A stretch of 64,000 nucleotides of DNA from Methanocorpusculum sp. UBA424 (lineage in GTDB: Archaea > Halobacteriota > Methanomicrobia > Methanomicrobiales > Methanocorpusculaceae): assembly GCA_002498375.1 (NCBI GenBank), contig DAHC01000011.1:61649-125648 (forward strand), in the 5' to 3' direction. Below, piece after piece: positions 43,281 to 52,832 of this stretch. The notes under the pieces were generated by a model, which saw nothing but the letters and a program-made list of their open reading frames with translations, did not search any database and was not told the origin of the DNA. The translations under genes were made by a program, and so were the position numbers. Position 1 is the first letter of the stretch, and every line of letters starts with the position of its first letter.

Positions 43281-44303
43281 TCAGAAATCGGTTTCCGATT
43301 CCTGTCTTCCCCCGCGCCTCTTCATTTCCGGCTGCGGGAGTTCGGCACGAATATCGACGGACTCTTCCACTTTTAACTCCTCGCGGAGACGGAGAAGCTC
43401 GGCAAGGACTTCCTCGACGCCTTCACCCGATACGGTGGACATGTTGAAAAATCCGTCCACGCTTTTTACATCCGATTTGTTTACGACGGAGATCATCGGA
43501 ACCGAAATGATTCCCGCGATCTCCTCGCGGAGTTTCATCTGGGCTTCAAGGGAATATCCGCAGTTTTCGCTGGCATCGATAACGAACAGAACAAGATCGG
43601 CAACGTAAACTAGGGCGTTCAAGGCCTGTTTTTCGATCGCGTTTCGTTCCTCTTCCTTCCTGTCCAGAAGGCCCGGGGTGTCGATGAACTGGATCTTTCT
43701 TCTCCGCTCGGCGTTTCGGTGTCCGACGACGACGCCTTTGGTCGTAAAGGGATAGGAGGCAACCTCCGGTTCTCCGCTGGAGACCAGACGGATGAAGGAG
43801 GATTTGCCCACATTCGGATACCCGGCGACGACGATCGTAAACTCATCGGTGCTGATCACCGGGAGTTTTCTTAGAACGTTTCTGACGTCGTTCAGGTATC
43901 GAAGAGAGTCGTCTGCCCGGTGAACGATCGAGGCGATGCGTGCAACGGCGCGTTTTCTTTCGACCTGCGTGTCGGTCCAGCGCATGCCTTTGGAGATGCC
44001 TGCCCCCACATCACGCACATTCTTTGCGGCCCAGCCCACCATGCCCAGATTTTTCTTCAGGTCATCCATCCCGAACAAAATATCGCAAAGGTCCCGGTAA
44101 AACGGCGGCAGCTCTTCAAATTCGGGGAAACTCTGGATAATTGCCACCAGTTTGTCATGCGTTGCCTGGGTGATCGCCCGAACAAAGTCCTCGTTTGCAT
44201 GACGTTTATTTGTTTTTTCCCGCATTTTCTTTGAAGCACGGCGGAAACTGCGGTCAAGCAGTTCGTCTGCTGTTGGAACGGTCGGGATTTTATCGAAGTA
44301 CAT
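43281..44303 (-). CDS. nog1: Ribosome-assembly GTPase Nog1
   Basis: 340 residues. The N-terminal helical NOG1 domain spans about 1-150. The GTPase has GYPNVGKSSF at 161-170 (G1), FIDTPGLLDRKEEE at about 206-219 (G3) and VNKSD near 277 (G4). Archaeal Nog1 is implicated in large-subunit assembly. The C-terminus is a short charged tail. It is divergent from the CBS regulator, with about 55 bases between the starts. Confidence 0.93.
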   Translation of the reverse strand: MYFDKIPTVPTADELLDRSFRRASKKMREKTNKRHANEDFVRAITQATHDKLVAIIQSFPEFEELPPFYRDLCDILFGMDDLKKNLGMVGWAAKNVRDVGAGISKGMRWTDTQVERKRAVARIASIVHRADDSLRYLNDVRNVLRKLPVISTDEFTIVVAGYPNVGKSSFIRLVSSGEPEVASYPFTTKGVVVGHRNAERRRKIQFIDTPGLLDRKEEERNAIEKQALNALVYVADLVLFVIDASENCGYSLEAQMKLREEIAGIISVPMISVVNKSDVKSVDGFFNMSTVSGEGVEEVLAELLRLREELKVEESVDIRAELPQPEMKRRGGRQESETDF

Positions 44304-44358
44304 TTTTCATCCAATCCATTTGGTTTATTACTATAGCAATCAGAAAGAATCAGTAAGT

Positions 44359-45237
44359 ATGGATTTATCACTCATTCAAAAAGATATCCTTATTACTCTT
44401 ATCTCGCTTTATCATCAATATTCGCATCCAATCAAGAGCGAGGTCATTGCAGATATCATTCGACGGAACCCGGGAACGGTAAGAAACCAGATGCTGGCTC
44501 TCAAAGTGCTCGGACTTGTAGACGGAATTCCCGGCCCCAAAGGCGGATACCAGCCCACTGCCCGCGCCTATTCGGAACTGAATATTTCGGCGGATTACTC
44601 GGAAAGCGAAGTGATCATTCAGAGAAATGGTGAACGGGTAGAGGGTGTGCGCGTAAATGAGATCGCCTTTACTACCCTCACCCACGCGGATCTTTGTCAT
44701 GCTCTGATCAAGATCATCGGGAATGTGAGGTCGTTTGAGGTCGGCGACAAGATAATCATCGGCCCGACCCCTGTGAACAAACTGCTCATCAAAGGCGAAG
44801 TTTTCGGAAAGGATGAGATCAACAGTGCTCTCTTGATTTCGACATCGGAGATGACCTCGCTGCCGAAAAAACAGATCCGCGAATATATGAATACCCCGCT
44901 GATCTCGCTTGAACCGGATATGACCCTGGCGTACGCGATGAAAACGTTTCTCCAGAGAAAGATCCACGGAGCTCCGGTTGTTGAAAACGGGATCCTTCTT
45001 GGCATCCTGACGATGACTGACATCGTTTCGGCACTGGACCGGGAGATGCCGACGACCTCTCTTGTAGCCGATGTGATGGTCACGAGAGTCATAACGATGC
45101 CCGGAGACATGCGGCTGTATGAAGTGATAAAGCAGTTCAAGGAACAGCATGTCGGACGGGTGATCGTGACAGAGGATGACAAACCGATCGGCATTCTCAC
45201 GCATTCGGATATCATCCAGGTGTTCCCTTCATTATAA
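44359..45237 (+). CDS. Winged-helix regulator with CBS domain pair
   Basis: 292 residues from ATG 44359 (MDLSLIQKDIL). Residues 1-70 are a winged helix (EVIADIIRRNPGTVRNQMLA). Residues about 80-165 are a mostly beta ligand-like region. Residues about 170-290 are two CBS motifs (SLEPDMTLAYAMKTFLQRKI, then VITMPGDMRLYEVIKQF). CBS pairs usually bind adenosyl ligands, so the protein may sense energy charge or AdoMet and control transcription; the target is unknown. The 13 upstream in-frame codons lie in the promoter region. Confidence 0.85.
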   Translation: MDLSLIQKDILITLISLYHQYSHPIKSEVIADIIRRNPGTVRNQMLALKVLGLVDGIPGPKGGYQPTARAYSELNISADYSESEVIIQRNGERVEGVRVNEIAFTTLTHADLCHALIKIIGNVRSFEVGDKIIIGPTPVNKLLIKGEVFGKDEINSALLISTSEMTSLPKKQIREYMNTPLISLEPDMTLAYAMKTFLQRKIHGAPVVENGILLGILTMTDIVSALDREMPTTSLVADVMVTRVITMPGDMRLYEVIKQFKEQHVGRVIVTEDDKPIGILTHSDIIQVFPSL

Positions 45238-45296
45238 ATGCAGGACTTATACAAACGGATAAATACTTGCTTGTCAAACTTTAAAGCTGATTAATC

Positions 45297-45548
45297 ATGC
45301 AGAGTGAGCAGTTTACCCATAATATCCGGCGAAAGCGCGTGATGAGCACCGATGGAAAGATCATCGGACAGATCAGAAACGTAACTTTTGACGCACCGAC
45401 CGGACAGTTGAAGGCGCTTGTCATCCGCCCCGATGCAGGTTTTGATACGACCGGTTATAAACTTGAAAACGATGCAATTACCCTGCCGTTTGAGGCCGTG
45501 AAGGATATCACGGACTTTATTGTGGTCGACAGGTATATGCTTCGCTGA
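45297..45548 (+). CDS. PRC-barrel domain protein
   Basis: 83 residues forming a single PRC barrel: KRVMSTDGKIIGQIRNVTFD, then GQLKALVIRP and LPFEAVKDITDFIVVDRY. Small archaeal PRC-barrel proteins are widespread; some take part in RNA processing or cell division (CdpB-type), but this one cannot be assigned. A T7A4 tract at about 45568-45578 separates it from the convergent PGP gene. Confidence 0.88.
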   Translation: MQSEQFTHNIRRKRVMSTDGKIIGQIRNVTFDAPTGQLKALVIRPDAGFDTTGYKLENDAITLPFEAVKDITDFIVVDRYMLR

Positions 45549-45574
45549 AAACGTTTGACCCCTCACTCCTTTTT

Positions 45575-46255
45575 TTAAAAGTATGTACGCAGAGCTTGGG
45601 CCGTCCCTTCGCCGTATGATTTTTCCATAACATGGCCGGCTGCTTTTTTTGCCTCGGGGGAGGCATTTGCCGGAGCAATGGAGATCCCGCCGAGTTTCAG
45701 CATCGACACGTCGTTGACGGAGTCTCCGGCAACCAGGAAATCCGAAGGCGCAAGGCCCATCTGTTCAGCGAGTTTTGCAAAGGCCCCGCCTTTGGTGATG
45801 CCCGGGACCTGAAGATGGATGGCAAATCCTGTGTCGATGACAACGACCGGCATGTCTTTGAGGATCTCTTTGATCTTTTCTGTAGGAGCGTCCCGGGAAA
45901 AGGCGATGTCGGAATCACGGTATCTGTTGCTGAAAAGCCGCAGCTCGTCACCTTTCGGCTGAAGTTCGTCCACGACTTTCTGATATGCCGCAAGGCAGAG
46001 CTCCTGGTTTCCGGAAACCTGCTTTTTGCCGAGGTAACCAAGACGGTACACCCCCCCGTTTTCAGCGATGATGGTACCATCCGTTCCGATCATGTGGGAA
46101 AAAGCATCCAGAAAACAGAGCGTGTTGCCCGACGCAAGTATGATCGGGATACCGTTATCAAGAAGTCTCCGCATCTCTTCGACAACTTCCGTTGATAATC
46201 TGCGGCGGTCGTCCGTTAACGTGCCGTCGATGTCTGTGATAAAGGCCCTGGGCAT
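45575..46255 (-). CDS. Archaeal phosphoglycolate phosphatase (HAD IIB)
   Basis: 226 residues. HAD motif I is AFITDIDGTLTDDRR, motif II is IILASGN, motif III has the Lys in GITKGGAF and motif IV is VAGDSVNDVSML. The cap is type IIB. It removes phosphate from phosphoglycolate, a repair by-product. Its neighbour is radA on the same strand, 20 bases upstream, so the two may share a message, tying it to DNA repair, which is inference. Confidence 0.9.
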   Translation of the reverse strand: MPRAFITDIDGTLTDDRRRLSTEVVEEMRRLLDNGIPIILASGNTLCFLDAFSHMIGTDGTIIAENGGVYRLGYLGKKQVSGNQELCLAAYQKVVDELQPKGDELRLFSNRYRDSDIAFSRDAPTEKIKEILKDMPVVVIDTGFAIHLQVPGITKGGAFAKLAEQMGLAPSDFLVAGDSVNDVSMLKLGGISIAPANASPEAKKAAGHVMEKSYGEGTAQALRTYF

Positions 46256-46275
46256 GATTAAAAATAGTATTGGGG

Positions 46276-47265
46276 TCAGCAGGCTTTGATACCTGCGGTT
46301 TCGACCATGAATGTCGCTTCGCCTTCGGGAAGGTTGGGACTGTCCACAAGTCTTGCGATACGTTTGCCGGCTTTGCTCTTTCTGAGGTAGACACGGTAGG
46401 TCGCCGTGTGACCGACGATGTTTCCGCCGATCGGTTTGGTCGGGTCTCCGAAGAGAAGACCGGGGTTGGACATGACCTGGTTGGTGACCAAAGCCACAGC
46501 ATTCAGATCATCGACCAGCTTGAAGAGATCGTGCATGTGCCGGTTAAGTTTCTGCTGCCTGCCGGCAAGCGTTCCGCGTCCGGCATATTCCGAGCGGAAC
46601 AGGCTTGTCAGGGAATCGATGATGACGAGTTTGACCGGGAGACCCGATGCCGTAAGTTCGTTGGACAGTTCTCTGGCAGCGTCGATCAGGAGCATCTGGT
46701 GATCTGATGAGTGGGCGCGTGCCACGTGGATATTTGCGAGGAACTCCTCAGGTGTCGGAATGATGTATCCTTCCGGAAGGTCGGCGAGTTCCAGCCCTTC
46801 GGCCATCTGCTCGATACGCTCGGGGCGGAAGGTATTTTCCGTGTCGATGTACAGGCAGCTGCCGCCGAGTCCTCCAAGCTCCCGCGGGAGCTGGCAGTTG
46901 ATTGCAAGCTGATGAGCGATCTGGGATTTTCCGGAACCGAATTCACCGTAGAGTTCGGTAATTGCCTGGGTCTCAAGACCGCCGCCGAACAGTTCATCGA
47001 TCTCCGGGACAAGGGTTTTGAGTTTGAGAACATCCTGTCTTCTGGCGAGGATATCGGTCCCGGTTTTAAATCCGCCGATGTCGGCCATCTCGCGGGCTGC
47101 TTTGATGATCTTCTTCGTCGTGGACTCGCCAAGCTCGGCAGCTTCTGCGAGATCAACAGGCGTCGCCGTCGCGATGCTTTCGACCGTGATGTAGCCGGCG
47201 TCACGCAGCCGGTCGGCGGTTGCCGGTCCTACTCCCGGGATCTCTTCAATATCAAGTGCTGTCAT
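46276..47265 (-). CDS. radA: RadA recombinase
   Basis: 329 residues. The N-terminal helix-hairpin-helix domain has [19 protein letters not shown]. Walker A is GEFGSGKSQ at about 107-115 and Walker [12 protein letters not shown]. The linker motif [12 protein letters not shown] at about 65-76 includes the polymerisation phenylalanine region. RadA forms filaments on single-stranded DNA for strand exchange. No intein is present. The promoter (47317-47352) carries the 22-base element shared with the MrfBA-like operon. The phosphoglycolate phosphatase gene follows closely. Confidence 0.97.
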   Translation of the reverse strand: MTALDIEEIPGVGPATADRLRDAGYITVESIATATPVDLAEAAELGESTTKKIIKAAREMADIGGFKTGTDILARRQDVLKLKTLVPEIDELFGGGLETQAITELYGEFGSGKSQIAHQLAINCQLPRELGGLGGSCLYIDTENTFRPERIEQMAEGLELADLPEGYIIPTPEEFLANIHVARAHSSDHQMLLIDAARELSNELTASGLPVKLVIIDSLTSLFRSEYAGRGTLAGRQQKLNRHMHDLFKLVDDLNAVALVTNQVMSNPGLLFGDPTKPIGGNIVGHTATYRVYLRKSKAGKRIARLVDSPNLPEGEATFMVETAGIKAC

Positions 47266-47316
47266 ATCTTCTTGCTCTCCTGTTTTTTCAGATATACTAA
47301 TACATCAGCACAGAGC

Positions 47317-47325
47317 CATATAAAC
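47317..47325 (-). promoter_or_regulatory. TATA box of radA
   Basis: On the minus strand GTTTATATGG lies about 55 bases before the radA ATG. Predicted start of transcription is near 47295, giving a leader of about 30 bases. Confidence 0.6.
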
Positions 47326-47330
47326 CCCTA

Positions 47331-47352
47331 ACCGCGCGGTGCGATAATGCCC
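47331..47352 (-). promoter_or_regulatory. 22-base element shared with the mrfBA-like promoter
   Basis: Exact match to 16487-16508: palindrome ACCGCGCGGT then GCGATAATGCCC on the plus strand. It lies 5-6 bases upstream of the radA TATA box on the same strand as the gene. Followed by AGCCACCGCGC, a partial second copy of the palindromic half. A binding site for a shared regulator is likely. Confidence 0.7.
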
Positions 47353-47469
47353 AGCCACCGCGCATAAACCCCTCATCACTCAGAGAGATGCCGTTGTATT
47401 TTGGTATTTTTTCATTGATTTTTTGGCCGCTCCGATATCCTTATACCCGTCTTTGACCCATCTATCGGT

Positions 47470-47655
47470 ATGGCCGAAAATAACAATGAAGAATACAAAA
47501 ATGCCCTCCTTGACATGGCCGGGGATATCGCAGCCAACCCGCTCGTGAAGCCGATCATTGACCAGCTCGTGTATGATTTTATCCGGTCGCCGGAATGCAA
47601 AAAGGCGTTCGGCGAATACGTCAAACGAAAGATCACCGACACACTTGGATTATAA
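47470..47655 (+). CDS. Hypothetical small protein, 61 residues
   Basis: A short, mostly helical and acidic protein (ENNNEEYKNALLDMAGDIAA, then KPIIDQLVYDFIRSPEC). I do not recognise it. No cysteine pairs, no membrane segment. It sits between radA and rpa, divergent from radA and convergent with rpa, and its stop codon overlaps the rpa stop (TTATAA serves both strands). Clean start, length and codon use suggest a real gene. Confidence 0.6.
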   Translation: MAENNNEEYKNALLDMAGDIAANPLVKPIIDQLVYDFIRSPECKKAFGEYVKRKITDTLGL

Positions 47656-48921
47656 TAGAGGTTCGAGCCGCACAACAAGCGGAGCGGGATCTGTGGTCTG
47701 GATATTGATACTCGTCACCTTGATCCGTCCGTTTTGCGAGACGCCGTCTACTTCCGCAATCATGCCGGGCTCCGGCATCTGATCGGTGATCAGTATCCAG
47801 ACCTCATTTCCGTCGTCAAGCGAAAGGCCTTCGGGCCGCAAAATCACCATGCCGGTCACCGAAATATTCTCCCCCTGGGGGGTGACGGTCTGAATCACCG
47901 AACCGCGGCCGACGGAAAGCTCCAGTTCCCCGTACCTATTCAGTTTTGCAGCGGCATTGATCACCTGGACGGAGTCTCCCGGCAAAAAGAGGGTGTCCGC
48001 AGCATCACCCCATACGGCCGCATTAACCCTGCCGGCAGAAGAGCCGCGTATGGTAATATTTCTGACACGCGATTCTGTTCCGCGGCGGGTGATGAAGGAT
48101 CTGACATCGGAGACTGATGTCACGACACCGGTGACGACCGGGTTTGGCCCTTCGCTCACCTCGGATGCATCCCGGGCGAGGACCTTGATCTCATCAGGGA
48201 GGATGCGGATCTCTGCGGAGTCGGAGACGACATACTCAACGATCCCCTCATCCTCCTTTCTCTGCACACCGTCTATTGAGACCGATGCCCCCTCATCCAC
48301 ATCGGCAAACAGTTCCGGGGCCCAGCAGACCAGCCGTGCAGTCCCGGAAGCGTCCCCTATAATGAACTCCTGCAGAAATGAGGATGTCCCGTCACGACGG
48401 ACAATCTCCTTCATCTCGAAAGCGGCAAGGATCCTGACGGTAAGCGGAGCGGCCATCGTCTCAGATTTCGGTGGTTTCTTCGTCTCGACGATCGTCACCT
48501 GACTTTCCCGAAGAGCAAGACAGGTCGCCTCTTTCTTTCCGGGGCGGGGTTTTGCGATCACCTCGATCACTGACCCGACTTCCAGTTCCGATGCCGCCTC
48601 TGCCCGTTCATCCCAGAGACTCAGAGTCACCGTTCCTGTCGGGTCGCCGAGAATGATCGAAGCAACGAGTCCGGGGGGTTCCCCATCACGGGTAAACTCA
48701 CGCGGCGGTTTGATTTCAAGAATTTTCCCGAAAAAAGAGACGATGGAGGTTTTGGCCGTTGGAATCCAGCCGATTTTTATATGGCTTCGTCCAAGCTCGT
48801 CCACAACCATCATCGCGGCCGTGACCTCGTCCACCAGCCCGCCGAGAGAGGCGGATTTTTGGTCCACACGCTCATCGAATGCTTCCTTGCTGAGCAGATC
48901 AGAGACGAGCGCGTAATGCAT
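47650..48921 (-). CDS. Replication protein A (single-stranded DNA-binding, OB folds)
   Basis: 423 residues with at least three OB folds: about 60-165 (TSIVSFFGKILEI onward), 185-275 (LTVRILAAFEMKEIVRRDG) and 290-400 (VVTGVVTSVSDVRSFITRRG). It binds single-stranded DNA in replication and repair. No C-terminal zinc ribbon is visible, so it belongs to the zinc-less, multi-OB class. ATG 48921 is chosen; earlier codons overlap lysA. It lies two bases after lysA and shares the dapL-lysA message. The 3' end overlaps that of the 61-residue gene. Confidence 0.88.
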   Translation of the reverse strand: MHYALVSDLLSKEAFDERVDQKSASLGGLVDEVTAAMMVVDELGRSHIKIGWIPTAKTSIVSFFGKILEIKPPREFTRDGEPPGLVASIILGDPTGTVTLSLWDERAEAASELEVGSVIEVIAKPRPGKKEATCLALRESQVTIVETKKPPKSETMAAPLTVRILAAFEMKEIVRRDGTSSFLQEFIIGDASGTARLVCWAPELFADVDEGASVSIDGVQRKEDEGIVEYVVSDSAEIRILPDEIKVLARDASEVSEGPNPVVTGVVTSVSDVRSFITRRGTESRVRNITIRGSSAGRVNAAVWGDAADTLFLPGDSVQVINAAAKLNRYGELELSVGRGSVIQTVTPQGENISVTGMVILRPEGLSLDDGNEVWILITDQMPEPGMIAEVDGVSQNGRIKVTSINIQTTDPAPLVVRLEPLL

Positions 48922-48923
48922 TG

Positions 48924-50225
48924 TTATTTTCTGTGCCAGGAAGGGATGACGACGCAGCCGGTCATATCCTCGTAGGTCTCGGCCCGGCGCATAAGTTCTG
49001 CTTTGTCGCCGTTCACTAAAACCTCGGGACACCGGGGACGCGAGTTGTACTGGGATGACATCGAATAACCGTATGCTCCTGCATCCAAAATCGCGATAAG
49101 ATCGCCGGCAGCGACTGACGGGAGTGCCCGGTCGGCTGCAAAGATATCTCCGGTCTCACAGATGGGGCCGGTGATCGTGTAGGTCCCGTCTGCGGGCTTG
49201 TCCGCTTTGTTTGCTACGACGACCTCGTGCCAGGAGTCGTACATCGCCGGACGGATCAGGAGATTGAATCCTGCATCGACGTTTACAAAGGTCTTGTGGA
49301 CCTTTTTCACGGAGTTGACTCTTGTCAGAAGGATCGTCGACTCGCCGACCATCCATCTGCCGGGCTCGACCCAGAATGCGGGTGAGATGCCGGCCTTTTT
49401 GCATCCTTCAAGGAATACCGGCATAACGGCGGCCGCATACTCCTCGGGGGTTGGGGCTTTGTCAACAGTTCCTTCGCGGTGATACGGGATGCCGAGTCCT
49501 CCGCCGAAGTCGATAAACTCGAGTTTGACGCCGATCTTCGTGACCTCGCCGGCCACTTTCATGATGACGCCGCAGGCGATCGCGAAAGGTTCGACTTCGA
49601 GGATCTGGGAACCGATGTGACAGTGCATCCCGACAGGGATCACATACTCCATGGAAAGGGCTTCGCGGTATGCTTCCAGGATCATTTCGGCAGGGATGCC
49701 GAACTTACTGTTTTTGATACCGGTGGCGATCTTCGGGTGGGTCGGCACTTCGATTGCCGGGTTGACGCGGAATCCGATCTTCACGGTCTTTTTGAGCTCT
49801 TTTGTGATCGCATCGATCTGACGAAGCTCGTCGATCGAGTCGACCGAGATCATGATGTCTTTTTCGATCGCTGCGCGAAGGTCGGCTTTTGTCTTCGAAC
49901 TGCCGTTAAAGAGAAGGATCCCGGCAGGAATCCCTGCTTCGAGAGCGGCACGCATCTCGCCGAGCGAGAAGACGTCTGCGCCTGCCCCTTCGCGTGCAAG
50001 CGACTGGATGATGATCGGATTTTCGTTTGCCTTTGCGGCATAGAGAAGCTGGACATTGTCGGTGTACTTCTTCAGCGCTGCTTCATAGCGTCTGAAGTTT
50101 CCGGTCACGTGGTTTTCGTTCGTGACATACAGCGGGGTCCCGAACTTTTCCGCAAGAGAGACGCAGTCTGCGCCCCCGCAGAAAAGGTGACCGCCGCTCA
50201 CCGAGAGTGATTCGGGAAGGTTCAT
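48924..50225 (-). CDS. lysA: Diaminopimelate decarboxylase
   Basis: 433 residues, alanine-racemase fold plus C-terminal barrel. Pyridoxal-binding Lys65 is in LLYAAKANENP; the glycine loop is FDFGGGLGIPY-like EFIDFGGGLGIPY and the second active-site Cys is in GPICETGDIFA. It makes lysine from meso-diaminopimelate. It lies one base after dapL, forming a lysine operon that runs on into rpa. Length and residues are normal. Confidence 0.95.
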   Translation of the reverse strand: MNLPESLSVSGGHLFCGGADCVSLAEKFGTPLYVTNENHVTGNFRRYEAALKKYTDNVQLLYAAKANENPIIIQSLAREGAGADVFSLGEMRAALEAGIPAGILLFNGSSKTKADLRAAIEKDIMISVDSIDELRQIDAITKELKKTVKIGFRVNPAIEVPTHPKIATGIKNSKFGIPAEMILEAYREALSMEYVIPVGMHCHIGSQILEVEPFAIACGVIMKVAGEVTKIGVKLEFIDFGGGLGIPYHREGTVDKAPTPEEYAAAVMPVFLEGCKKAGISPAFWVEPGRWMVGESTILLTRVNSVKKVHKTFVNVDAGFNLLIRPAMYDSWHEVVVANKADKPADGTYTITGPICETGDIFAADRALPSVAAGDLIAILDAGAYGYSMSSQYNSRPRCPEVLVNGDKAELMRRAETYEDMTGCVVIPSWHRK

Positions 50226-50226
50226 G

Positions 50227-51381
50227 TTATCCTCTGATGCCGCATTTGTTCATGCGGTCAATTGCTTCATTGATTCTGTCGACGGGACGGGTAATGGCAA
50301 AGCGGATGTATCCTGCTCCGGATGCGCCGAATCCGGTTCCCGGGGTCACGACGATTCCTGCTTCATTGATCATTTTTGCAACGAACTCGACCGAGTCGGG
50401 CACCTTCATCCACACGTAGAAGGATGCTTTCGGGGAAGTTACCTCGAAACCGAGCGACCGAAGACCGGATACGAGTGCGTCGCGGCGTTCCTGATACACG
50501 GCACATGCCTGCTTGACACAGTCCTGGGGGCCTGTGAGGGCAACGATCGCTGCACGCTGGATCGCATCGAATACGCCGGAGTCGATGTTGGTCTTGACTC
50601 TGCCGAATGCTTCGATAAGTCCTGCATTTCCAACACACATGCCGATACGCCAGCCGGTCATGTTGTAGGTTTTGGAAAGCGAGTGGGTCTCAAGTCCGAC
50701 GTCCATGGCGCCTTTTGCCTCGAGGAAGGAGGGAGACTTGTAGCCGTCGAAGGTGATCTCCGAGTAGGCGTTGTCGTGAACGACGATGATGTCATTGTCT
50801 TTGGCGAAATCAACGGTCTCTTCGAAGAAGTCCATGGAAGCCACGGCTCCGGTCGGGTTGTTTGGGTAGCCGATGAACATGAGTTTTGCATTTTTCAAAA
50901 CATCCTTTGGAATAGCGGCGTAGTCCGGGAGGAAGTTGTTCTTCTCGAGAAGGGGCATCGGGTGGCATTTTCCCTCGGCAAAGAGCGTAGAGGTTTTGTA
51001 GACCGGGTATCCGGGGTCGGATACGAGGACGTGGTCCCCGGGATTGACGAATGCTTCGGGGATGTGGGCGATACCCTCTTTGGATCCGATCAGGGCAAGG
51101 ACTTCTTTTTTCGGGTCGAGCTTCACACCGAAACGTCTGTCATACCAGGCGGCGACCGCCTGTCGGTATTCGAGCATTCCCAGGTAGTCTGGATAATGAT
51201 GTGTTGCAGGATCCCTGGCGGCTTCACATAACGCATCAACAATATGCTTCGGCGTCGGTAAATCCGGGTCACCCACACCAAGATCGATTAAATCAACACC
51301 CTCGGCACGCTTCTGTGCCTTCAATGCATCTATCTGGGCAAACAGATAGGGAGGTAAATTGTCAAGCCGTTTTGCGTACAT
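50227..51381 (-). CDS. dapL: LL-diaminopimelate aminotransferase
   Basis: 384-residue class I aminotransferase. The start [20 protein letters not shown] and [12 protein letters not shown] match methanogen DapL. Pyridoxal Lys237 is in [14 protein letters not shown]. It converts tetrahydrodipicolinate directly to LL-diaminopimelate, bypassing the acylated pathway. It is the first gene of dapL-lysA-rpa. About 220 bases upstream hold the promoter and separate it from the small regulator at 51600. Confidence 0.9.
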   Translation of the reverse strand: MYAKRLDNLPPYLFAQIDALKAQKRAEGVDLIDLGVGDPDLPTPKHIVDALCEAARDPATHHYPDYLGMLEYRQAVAAWYDRRFGVKLDPKKEVLALIGSKEGIAHIPEAFVNPGDHVLVSDPGYPVYKTSTLFAEGKCHPMPLLEKNNFLPDYAAIPKDVLKNAKLMFIGYPNNPTGAVASMDFFEETVDFAKDNDIIVVHDNAYSEITFDGYKSPSFLEAKGAMDVGLETHSLSKTYNMTGWRIGMCVGNAGLIEAFGRVKTNIDSGVFDAIQRAAIVALTGPQDCVKQACAVYQERRDALVSGLRSLGFEVTSPKASFYVWMKVPDSVEFVAKMINEAGIVVTPGTGFGASGAGYIRFAITRPVDRINEAIDRMNKCGIRG

Positions 51382-51599
51382 CGCAGTATTGTTGAACGTG
51401 CAAATAAATTAAGACGTTTGTCGGGGGGATTGACGATCGTGATAATCCAAGTGCAAACAATGAATAATGCCTAAAAGTCCGGCTCCTTTTTTGAGACATT
51501 TGCGAGAGGGCGGGGAGAGCGGGCAAAACTCTGACTAAGTATTCTGAAAAAGAAAAAAATGAGTTTGTGAGGTGTATTCTTTAGAGGGTGGGTGAGACT

Positions 51600-51839
51600 T
51601 CAGGCCGATGCATGGGTCGGCGTTGTCGTCATCTTCGGCATATAAATTGCCTGGCGTGCATCACGGAAGTTGAACTTCTCGATGATGAGGCCATTTTCCT
51701 TCAGACGTCTGAGCGCATAGCGGACCGTGCGTGGCGCAAGTCCTGTGCTTAAGACAATATCTTTGTGCGTCTGAGAACCTGTGCGTTCCAGCAACTGGAA
51801 GATCGTGAGACACGACTTGGGCATGTTTGTTCTCTGCAT
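51600..51839 (-). CDS. Small winged-helix transcriptional regulator
   Basis: 79 residues from ATG 51839 (MQRTNMPKSC). A MarR/TrmB-like winged helix is clear: SCLTIFQLLERTGSQTHKDI, then the recognition helix TGLAPRTVRYALRRLKENGL and a basic wing. The tail is short (KMTTTPTHASA), with no effector domain. Minus-strand TTTATATAC at about 51859-51867 puts the transcription start at or beside the chosen ATG, so the message is probably leaderless; the frame is open upstream to 51920 but that part spans the TATA box. Confidence 0.8.
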   Translation of the reverse strand: MQRTNMPKSCLTIFQLLERTGSQTHKDIVLSTGLAPRTVRYALRRLKENGLIIEKFNFRDARQAIYMPKMTTTPTHASA

Positions 51840-51959
51840 ACAAGATAATCTACTCGAAAGTATATAAACATTTCCCACACTAGTTCGTGTTATTTCGGAC
51901 ATTTTGTTTTTATAGTCCAATATTGTTCTAATGGTTACGAACTAAAATGGAATCCTCTG

Positions 51960-52394
51960 ATGGGTCTGTTGGGCAGAATGGGGCAGGAAACGAAGATTAA
52001 TCTGGTCCGGGCAACATACACACAAATCAGTATGCTCACCCGTCCAGAATGCCGCGCGGTAATGATCATGACTTTTGTGATCCTGCTGCTTGCCGCCCTG
52101 TATGCCGGAACGATACTTCTTTTTCCAAATGGCGGGGCCGTTTCCTATCAGGATGACATATCCGACGGGACCCTCGTATATCTGGAAGGGATCGTTTTCG
52201 ACACGAAGATCACGAGTACCGGCGGCCATTTGATCGTGAATGTCTCAGGCGTCGATGTGTTTGTTCCAAACGGAGGGAGTGGATCCGTACTTCTTCCGGG
52301 AGACCGGGTCAGGGTCGTCGGGCTTGTCGATACGTATGCCGGAACAAAAGAGATCGTTGTAAACAGTATCAACGAGATAACGATCCTGGTGTGA
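51960..52394 (+). CDS. Membrane-anchored OB-fold-like protein
   Basis: 144 residues. One membrane helix at about 35-54 (AVMIMTFVILLLAALYAGTI) follows a basic N-terminus. The outside part, about residues 70-140, is beta-rich and looks like a small OB fold: GTLVYLEGIVFDTKI, LIVNVSGVDVFVPNGG, LLPGDRVRVVGLVDTYAGTK. Such domains bind nucleic acids or oligosaccharides; the position outside the membrane favours the latter or a structural role. The start could also be an internal Met. It is divergent from the small winged-helix gene. Confidence 0.65.
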   Translation: MGLLGRMGQETKINLVRATYTQISMLTRPECRAVMIMTFVILLLAALYAGTILLFPNGGAVSYQDDISDGTLVYLEGIVFDTKITSTGGHLIVNVSGVDVFVPNGGSGSVLLPGDRVRVVGLVDTYAGTKEIVVNSINEITILV

Positions 52395-52418
52395 TCTTAA
52401 TATTTTGAACCGACATAC

Positions 52419-52829
52419 ATGACTGGTATGACAGATATGCCCGCACCCGGTGAACAGATCGATCTGCTGAAACTCAAAGAGATCCGGCAGCGTGAACGGA
52501 TCAATGTCTATCTCTATATGGATGCAGAGATCGCTAATACCTCGAACGTCATGGATGATGTGGAAAAATACCGTCTGACTGATCCGGATTTCCGCCCGGT
52601 CCTCGAGATCGAAGAATGGCTGAAGAATATGCAGAAACATATGAAGCAGATCGAGGGTCCCGGAGCAAACATTGAAAAAATGCTGAGAGAGCAGCCTCTT
52701 GCCGCGGAAATTCTCGAAATTGGAACGATGCAGACGGCCGTCGGTCCGCGGGGATATATCAAAGCTCTCCTCCCCTATCTTGACGAGATGGAGGAGATGG
52801 AAGTGAGAAAGGCGACGGGGTTCAAATAA
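52419..52829 (+). CDS. Hypothetical acidic helical protein, 136 residues
   Basis: Not recognised. It is mostly helical and charged (EQIDLLKLKEIRQRERIN, EIEEWLKNMQKHMKQIEGPG), with a coiled-coil-like middle and no cysteine, signal or membrane segment. It follows the OB-fold gene after 24 bases and may share its message. A repeat copy begins four bases after its stop. Confidence 0.6.
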   Translation: MTGMTDMPAPGEQIDLLKLKEIRQRERINVYLYMDAEIANTSNVMDDVEKYRLTDPDFRPVLEIEEWLKNMQKHMKQIEGPGANIEKMLREQPLAAEILEIGTMQTAVGPRGYIKALLPYLDEMEEMEVRKATGFK

Positions 52830-52832
52830 AAT

